From Phallusia mammillata (lineage: Eukaryota > Chordata > Ascidiacea > Phlebobranchia > Ascidiidae), in contig QLIY01000137.1 of assembly GCA_003260075.1 (NCBI GenBank), positions 9,523 to 73,522 on the forward strand: DNA of 64,000 nucleotides. The letters are read 5' to 3'. Every line of letters starts with the position of its first letter. Positions within the stretch are counted from its first letter, which is position 1. A program made the position numbers and the translations under genes. The notes under the pieces are model-generated. The model searched no databases, had not been told where the DNA came from, and saw nothing but the letters and a program-made list of their open reading frames with translations. Positions 57,574 to 64,000 of this stretch are shown in pieces.

Positions 57574-60376
57574 TTATGCCGGTCCAACTTTGTTGCTACT
57601 GACAGTTGTCATCTGAGATCCCTGTGAGCTGACCTGGCTCGTTGCCAACTCGTCACTCCATGGATTGCGTCCACCGAAGAACATCCGAATCACACAATCG
57701 CGAAACTAACAAAAACACGTTTTTGTTTAAACATACAGCACGAGTTGTTGGTAATGCTTGTGTAAACATTGATACACGACTTTTTCATGCAAACTTTTTC
57801 ATTTTGGTAAAAGTGGCGAGCAAGTTACATATGGTTATATCGCAGTTCCCATTGCAATGAGTCAGTGCAACAACTAATAGTAACAGGCCCTGCCTAGTGG
57901 CCACAAGGTGCTGGTAACCACCGTATGCTCGTTAGCTTGTATTTCTTTTTCAAACCAAAATAATTTATTGGTGTGATCTTTTGTTGGGCATAGTAGGAAT
58001 GATCCTACAGAGCAGCAGTGACACAAGGTTTAACTCAACAGGTAATAATATAATAACTGCACCTGTCGATTCAGACCGATGTATATAAGAGGGTTGTATA
58101 TTGTCGCAGTCTTTGCAAAGAAGGCCGGAGCAGCACCAAGTGAATAGTCGATCTGCAAAAGAAAGTGAAAACAACTTAGCAATCATGCTTTAGTCCTTGA
58201 ACATGATTTATTGTTTTACTTAGAGAAATTGATTTACAGTACCTGTGCATCAGGGTTAACAACATTGTACATGGCAAATGAAGCGTAGGGAAGCCAACAT
58301 AACACAAAAGCTGCCACCATAGTCACCACCATCTTTGTTACTTCGGCTTCAGGGCTTGTGCTTCCTGCAAGGGAACTTTCTTTGGCAATCTGTTGGATAA
58401 AAAAACTTCAGTCACTTCGAAAGAAAAGTAAAAAAGTTGAGATCTGTTGCAGGCACATTTTGTTACTGCATGCAATCAACGCAAATTTCTCGTTTGTAAC
58501 CAATGAAATGACTTACAGTTTTACTGTTATCATTAATGTAAGTTATAAGAAAGTAAACAGACTGTGTTGAAATGGTAATCAACCTCGTCCATTTACCGGC
58601 CACTAAAATTACCTGGCGAAGAGTCCAAATCAGTTTTCCGTAGCAGAGGACAATGATGAGAAGCGGAATAAGGAAGCAGAAGACGAAGTAGAGAATAATA
58701 AACATTCGCTCCCTAAATATAACAAAAAATATGTTACAGTGGTGCATGCATGTGGATATTTTAGCCGCTATTGTAAGTGCCTATTAGTATATAAAGCATG
58801 CTTAAAAAATTGAAAGGTTTTTATGTAATGAGAAACAATGTTGTTTTCATCAACAAACTCTTCCCATACCTGTATCCTTTAACAAACCAGTTTGGAGCAC
58901 AACTGGTACCAAGTCCTTCGGGGTCATATCCGTCCCACCAAATAAGTGGAGGTGTGTTCCAAATAATTGCCCAAATCCATGTTGAGGCGATACCTTAACA
59001 AAACAACAATTTTCAACAGTTTTTCAACAGCAATAATTTGAGAGACCAAACGGAAAAATAGTTTCAAAGCGAAACATTCAAAAAATGCTATAAAAGTTCT
59101 GTTTAAAGCTTACAAATATTCCAGGAAGTATGTTTACAAAAATAAGCCTACTAGTTGAACTGTTTATAAAACTTGGTTAAGTACTTTAGTCAATGCAATA
59201 GATTGCGTTTACGAAAGCAATGTTTTTTGGAGAAAACTCACCAATATACGCATGCTTGTCTTCAAATCTGACTGGACCAAATGGCTTGCAAATGACAAAG
59301 TATCTTTCGAATGCCATTACAGCAATGCAGTTGAGGCCGGTAACACCTGTTAATTAAATCAACAATTTTTAATAGGCTGTACCCTGTTAACCAGTATATA
59401 TAAAAATATTTTAATGTAGATATTATATTCGATGACTGTAATGTTGCGTGATGGAATAAGTAATTTACGTAGATGTGCTTTTAACTTTGGGGCCCAAACC
59501 ATTTGGCAAAGTAATAGATTTAAAGCATACAAAATTTTCTTTTGAACGCTGAATTTAACAAAAACATACGACGGGTTTTCTTTAAAAAAACATACAGCCT
59601 AGGTATTTAAACCTACCGAAATTAGACACCACGTAGCCTTCAACTTGACACATTGTCTTTCCCCAGAAGAAGTAGCCAGCACCATTAGCCATGACACTGA
59701 TTACTCCTCCGAACAATGCACTTAGCAGATCGGCCACGGCCAAGTTCACAATGATGTAGTTGAGAGGTTGACGCAAAACCTTAATGTCAAAATTCGCAAC
59801 AGAATATAATTAAGAAGCTTAAAAACATGACACAGAATTATATTGTTACCTAAACATTCAGCATATTTTAACTGTAAAAGAGATGTTTGATGCATTGCAA
59901 CACCAAAGAAAACCTTGGCTAAATAGTTTTAAACAATCGAAAGTTTTGAAGCGAAGTTGGATTTGCACATTAAATGTTAAAACAAGAAAAAAAATTCGAC
60001 TTTCGACAGGCCCACCGCTAATCCTATGTAGTTTACTTGGAAAAGTTGCAGTCGTTGGTTCGAAACCCAGCTGCAGGCCAGTTATTTGCAGCCTACGCCT
60101 TGTCACATGAGAATGCTTGGTGACCGACTAATACTGTATGACGCTTCAATAGGCATGGGGTATTAGTTTGCAGGAACACTTAAGGGCTGACCCAGTTATC
60201 AATTTATGTTTATCTAAGGGGCGCTTCACAAGCAATCATCAATAATTATGAACAGTTAATAAAAAAAATACTCACCCTGTTTTTTAAAGTTGCAATAATA
60301 ACGACGGCGTTGGTAGAGACCCCAAGAAGTGTTACGAAAGTCATGTATACGGCAAGAAAGCTGTAAACACTGCGCT
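57574..60376 (-). CDS. ciliary (c-type) opsin, close to ascidian ocellus opsin and vertebrate visual/pineal opsins; 5' truncated
   Basis: Eight exons: 60276..60376, 59617..59779, 59242..59346, 58870..58993, 58613..58712, 58243..58389, 58063..58152, 57574..57705. All splice sites are GT/AG; frame is continuous for 319 residues to the TAA at 57574-57576. Seven membrane helices: the first exon gives helix 1 (S-T-N-A-V-V). [17 protein letters not shown] leads helix 2. C-Q-V-E-G supplies the helix-3 cysteine and the counterion glutamate at the rhodopsin E113 position. E-R-Y-F-V-I-C-K-P is the G-protein contact. P-E-G-L-G-T-S-C carries the E181 equivalent and disulphide cysteine. F-F-A-K-T supplies the retinal-binding lysine, followed by N-P-L-I-Y and N-R-Q-F-R. 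The tail ends V-G-P-A, a VxPx ciliary-targeting form. The extracellular N-terminus is missing: an n at 60377 abuts transposon sequence. Likely photoreceptor-specific. Confidence 0.95.
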
Positions 60377-60377
60377 N

Positions 60378-60476
60378 TTTATCATCTGGTCAAACAACTG
60401 CAAGATGGGGAAATGCATGTGCAACCTTAAAGAACCGCAATCAAAGGCTCGAAGAGCCGCAGTTTGGCCACCCGTG
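60378..60476. mobile_element. 99-bp fragment of a hAT MITE (same family as 63162-63491)
   Basis: Read on the minus strand, it starts CACGGGTGGCCAAACTGCGG and follows the left part of the element at 63162 through GAGC..TTTGATTG, GCTCTTTAA-like, GTTGCACAT and CAGTTGTTT, down to the n at 60377, where it breaks off. It therefore is not opsin sequence, although it touches the opsin exon. Confidence 0.8.
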
Positions 60477-60729
60477 CACTAGAGCGTTTGTACAGTAAAG
60501 CATGCAATTAAAAGCAAACATTTTGTTTTAAAATGTACTGCTGCATTCGCTTAGCCTTAAACCAAGCGGCAATTACAACGCTTAATGGCAGCGTAAGAAA
60601 GTTTTGCACGTAGCAGAGGCTTCGTTACGTGAAAATTAAGCAAAAATAACTGCTGATGTTGATTGGTTGAAGCCAACTAAACGGGTTATCTGTTGAGAAA
60701 TTTCCTTTTAGTTGGTTGTATATCAACTC

Positions 60730-60847
60730 CGAGTCAGGTCAATTCACAAGGTGTGACGATTCCAATAAGTCAAGTCAAGTCTTTTCACAGATGGGACTCG
60801 AGTCAAGTCAAGTTTTGAAATAGGTGACTCGTGTCTCCCCATCACTG
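60730..60847. mobile_element. one-ended hAT-like fragment with GAGTCAAGT repeats
   Basis: Several copies of GAGTCAAGTCAAGT ending in CTCCCCATCACTG, a typical right end of a hAT MITE. No left end was found. Confidence 0.4.
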
Positions 60848-61235
60848 ATAATTCGTGTTCCAGTCCTCTACCAACTGGTTCTTCATGGTGACTAACTTAC
60901 ACGAGACTCTTAATTTTAAGATTATGTAAAATTATAAAATTTATTTAAACTTAAAGGCTAAGGCAAAACTTTCGGATATTGTTGGCTTCGGCGGGTACGT
61001 GAACCCATTTTTGAAGTTTCTCGAAAGTTAACGCTTTACTACCAATGCAAACTCTTGCTCCGACATCTAAAGTGAATTTGGTTTAACGTATTAACATGGA
61101 TGCAAAGCGTTATGCCTACGTTAGATCTCATGTTGTACACTAAAATGTCTTATGACGTAACAATACCCTTGCAGTTTCTTTCTCTCTGCTGTGCTTTTTG
61201 CAGGGCTGCCACTCTAGATATTTTATAGCTATAGA

Positions 61236-61656
61236 CAGGGTTGCCATACCGTCCTTATTTCTAAGATTTGTCCTTATTTTGAAGGGCCATGTCTTAGAAA
61301 AGTTTATTGTCCTTATTTCTAAGAATTGTCCTTATTTTATTGTCCTTATTTCTAAGAAATGTCCTTATTTTTCACTGTAGTCCTTATTTTGTCTTATTTT
61401 CAACAGTTACTATAGTAAAACAAGTAAAAGTAACTGCTACAAGTAAAAGTAAACCTAGACCTATAGTGAGATGCACTTAGTATTTTCTACGAACAACGAG
61501 TTGCTGGAACGGATTGTTTCTGGCCATAAAAGTGCAAATATTATGTCATGGCTCGTATAAATGCAAAGATTTGTTCAATAACGTTTCTTCCGTTTCACAC
61601 AATAATTTAAAGTTTCGGTTGTCCTTATTTTGGGTTTCAAGTCGATGGCAACCCTG
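61236..61656. mobile_element. hAT-type MITE, 421 bp, nested
   Basis: Ends CAGGGTTGCCATACCGTCC and GATGGCAACCCTG; exact 8-bp target duplication GCTATAGA (61228-61235, 61657-61664). Internal TGTCCTTATTTCTAAGA repeats. Inserted 35 bp inside the outer element at 61201. Confidence 0.92.
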
Positions 61657-61880
61657 GCTATAGATCTAGAATAGATGGTTTTGGTTAAGCCTAGATGTAA
61701 AATTTGGGATCTAGATACTGGCTATAAAATCTAGATAGTTTTTTTTAACGTTTGTAAAGACCATAGGAACAGTAAAAGCCTACAAACGTTCCGCCCAAAA
61801 AAACACAAAGCCTCGACGTTATAATGTTATAGCCTACCTGTTACATAAAAAAATAGAGTAACTCACGAGTGATGATATGG

Positions 61881-61910
61881 AAGAAGAAGAAGAAGAAGAA
61901 GAAGAAGAAG
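61881..61910. repeat. (AAG)10 microsatellite
   Basis: Ten perfect AAG units inside the outer MITE. Confidence 0.95.
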
Positions 61911-62049
61911 CAAACCTTTTTAACATCTAATATGGAGCATTTTATATTAAAAACCTTTATATGTGTTGTTGTTTGGCTAATATATTGCATTAAATGTGAT
62001 TATTTTATGTTTAGATATATTTTTGGATGTATTGTTTTTTAATCTAGAT

Positions 62050-62535
62050 CAGGGGTCACCAAACTTTTTACACTGCGGGCCGGATAAGTTTAAAATTGAT
62101 TCGCGCGGGCCGCATAGTTTACATGCCCCAGCGATTTTTATAGGGGCGCCAAGAGATGGTCTTTCCACAATCCCATTCAAAATCTGGTAATGCGACTGTT
62201 AAACTGTACAGCTGGTCTCATCATACGAGCAATGCTTGTATATTACGTCACAACTAACAAAATAAGGCAATTGTTTGCACACAATTAACACTTGTAGTCC
62301 AATTTGTGACGTAACAAACCGGCTTTGGATCAATCTTGACCGTTGTAATCCTATGAAACTAGGTAATATCAATTCTACATATCGCGACAGGAAAACTTTC
62401 GTAAGGAGTAGATTAATTTTTGAATGTTACAAAGTTATCAACACGATTTGGCAAACCAAAAAATGTGGTCGCGGGCCGGATGAAATGACCTCGAGGGCCG
62501 GATCCGGCCCGCGGGCCGTAGTTTGGTGACCCCTG
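62050..62535. mobile_element. hAT-type MITE, 486 bp, nested
   Basis: Terminal inverted repeats CAGGGGTCACCAAACT and AGTTTGGTGACCCCTG, 16 bp perfect. Exact 8-bp target duplication ATCTAGAT (62042-62049, 62536-62543). Sub-terminal GCGGGCCGGAT motifs. A small internal frame (R-D-R-K-T-F-V-R-S-R-L and so on) is too short to be a transposase. Confidence 0.94.
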
Positions 62536-63161
62536 ATCTAGATGATTCTATATATTTTTGAGGTCAAACTAGATTATTTCATTAAAACAAAAGTGGCAGC
62601 CCTGGCTTTTGGCCATTTAGTATTAAGTTATGTTTGTACCACGTGTAGTTCGTTCATTTGCTGGTTTTAATTTGCAAACTTTACATAAAGCAATCGAAAG
62701 TATCTGAATATAATTTGTTGTCTTTAATATGTGATAATGCTAAATGTGTAAACTCTGATGAAACGAATACCGCTTCTTTTACAAGGTGAGCTTCAGTTTT
62801 GCATTAAAGTTATTCAAAAAACAACTCTGCCGGCATACAATGAATTTCTGTATCTCATTTTTGAGTGAATGTTTACTTCAAAAAAGACCGTGAGCCACAT
62901 GATTGACGTGATAAAACGTAACCACGGCATGTGCTCAAATAAATTTCACGCGTTTTCAGAAATTGGACTTCTGGTGTGACGCTTTATGACACATGCAGTC
63001 GAGGTTAGTTGTTCATCCGGACTTATGCCCGTAAAACATACCGCTAGTGGGCAATAGATACCAAGGTTTATTGTGCAACTTGTTGTTTAAGTCAAATGTG
63101 AAGACACAAGTAACGAAACTATAATATTATAATTTGTACCCTTGCAGTTAAATCGATATAC

Positions 63162-63491
63162 CAGGGGTGGCCAAACTGCGGCTCTCGAGCCGCATGTGGC
63201 TCTTTGAGCATTTGATTGAGGCTCTTTAACGTTGCACATATATTTTTCATATTGCCCAGTTGTTTAACCTGATTAAACAACGCATTCTATCACGTATTAA
63301 CAATAGACTGACTGTTTGTAATAACCACAAACAGACTCACAGTATCACCACACAAAAATAATCATTAGTTTATAGTGCGTACACTTCATTGTGAGTGAAT
63401 AAATCCGTTTTTGATTTTTTGCGTTACGACTCTTTTAAAACTAAGTTTTGTGATATGCGGCTCGAGCATGAAGCAGATCTGGCCACCCCTG
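63162..63491. mobile_element. hAT-type MITE, 330 bp
   Basis: Starts CAGGGGTGGCCAAACTGCGG and ends CAGATCTGGCCACCCCTG. Exact 8-bp target duplication CGATATAC (63154-63161, 63492-63499). GCGGCTCGAG sub-terminal motifs. Same family as the fragment at 60378. Confidence 0.93.
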
Positions 63492-63761
63492 CGATATACC
63501 CTTAGCTTCCTTATGTAGGTTTTTTGTGTTTATAAACTACCTTACATCCCGCATCTTGCTGCCTTGAGAACCTATTTTTGCTTTGTGCACAATCAAACAT
63601 GCCACCAACGTGGATGCAAATCCGCACCTATGATGACCCTGTCTGTGGGTGTTGTGCACTTAAACATTGCGACTGCCGCATTTTTCTTGCGGGTTATCAT
63701 TCGCACTAAATTTAGCCTTCGGTAATTTGATTGATCGGGAGAATCGCCGGGACTTGTTGTG

Positions 63762-63998
63762 TCAACGCCTTGTTATACGTGACCTCCAACACCAAACTGT
63801 CCAGCGACCAGATTGCCGATCACTAGGTTTGTTGCCTCCGAAGTCGGTAATCACTTCCTTGTGGTAGCTTCCTGGAAAATCATAAAGGCCCAAACTAATC
63901 TCAGATAACATGATGAAATTGGTCTGTCCTTCGACACCTGGTGTTTGGCCAACGAACGATGCTGGTAATGCGGTGTTTGTTTGTGCGCCGCCGTATGT
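63762..63998 (-). CDS. open frame of unknown identity at the right edge (partial)
   Basis: A 78-codon frame runs in from the window edge and ends at TGA (63762-63764). The part nearest the edge looks like real protein: G-G-A-Q-T-N-T-A-L-P-A-S-F-V-G-Q-T-P-G-V, then N-F-I-M-L-S-E-I-S-L-G-L-Y-D-F-P-G-S-Y. The final residues (C-W-R-S-R-I-T-R-R) look less natural, so an unrecognised donor site may end the exon earlier. I do not recognise the family. It is tentatively the 3' or an internal exon of a minus-strand gene lying beyond 64000. Confidence 0.35.
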   Translation of the reverse strand, partial: TYGGAQTNTALPASFVGQTPGVEGQTNFIMLSEISLGLYDFPGSYHKEVITDFGGNKPSDRQSGRWTVWCWRSRITRR

Positions 63999-64000
63999 TG

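Larger units (their letters stand above)
61201..62604. mobile_element. hAT-type MITE carrying two nested MITEs
   Basis: Outer ends CAGGGCTGCCACTCTAGAT and, on the right, GTGGCAGCCCTG. Target duplication GCTTTTTG (61193-61200) and GCTTTTGG (62605-62612), one mismatch. Internal CTAGAT motifs repeat. Two complete, younger elements lie inside (61236-61656 and 62050-62535), so the outer element proper is only about 0.5 kb. Confidence 0.82.

Noticed and set aside
60057..60067. GGTTCGAAACC, a tRNA B-box-like motif
   Set aside because: No A box at the right distance and no cloverleaf could be drawn; at most an old tRNA-derived SINE remnant.
60378..60400. Splice acceptor and extra opsin codons beyond the n
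   Set aside because: This sequence matches the MITE at 63162, so the apparent continuation is not opsin.

Overview
The window is nuclear DNA of an intron-rich, AT-rich animal, most likely an ascidian tunicate (Ciona or a relative). The species cannot be fixed from the sequence. Support: an opsin at 57.6-60.4 kb resembles, from memory, the Ciona ocellus opsin; three other genes have clear chordate counterparts; short hAT-type MITEs are abundant; closely similar copies look like two alleles of a highly polymorphic genome.

Layout. 1-543: 5' end of a DHX16-type spliceosomal RNA helicase gene (minus; the rest lies off the left edge). 690-1055: minisatellite just upstream of it. 1056-7817: no gene found, apart from an orphan CRE/ETS promoter-like motif at 3027-3046. 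7818-9440: six-exon plus-strand gene for a 297-residue membrane protein with signal peptide, follistatin/Kazal-like region, EGF module and one membrane segment (tomoregulin/TMEFF-like). 9441-16600: no gene found. 16622-51535: one large minus-strand gene, the ANKHD1/ANKRD17 (Drosophila Mask) orthologue. I reconstruct 50 coding exons that sum to 7,554 nt with no frame break (2,517 residues). Its 4.3 kb intron between the last-but-three and last-but-two coding exons holds, antisense, an internally deleted LTR retrotransposon whose gag and integrase tail form one 482-codon frame. 51.5-57.5 kb: no gene found, repeats. 57574-60376: opsin gene (minus, eight exons, 5' end missing). 60.4-63.5 kb: hAT-type MITEs, some nested. 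63762-63998: open frame of unknown identity running into the right edge.

The most striking pattern is structural. Thirteen pure C or G runs of 10-14 nt occur, and none of 7-9 nt was noticed. At most of them the sequence after the run jumps back and repeats what preceded it, with allele-like differences. The same jump-back occurs around a single 'n' at 55480. The best reading is that these are contig joins with a fixed 10-nt filler and unmerged haplotype overlaps, not biology. They duplicate parts of four exons of the Mask gene. A second 'n' (60377) marks where the opsin 5' end is lost and a MITE fragment begins.

The genes do not form a pathway: a splicing helicase, a cell-surface signalling-type protein, a large ankyrin/KH scaffold and a photoreceptor sit side by side.
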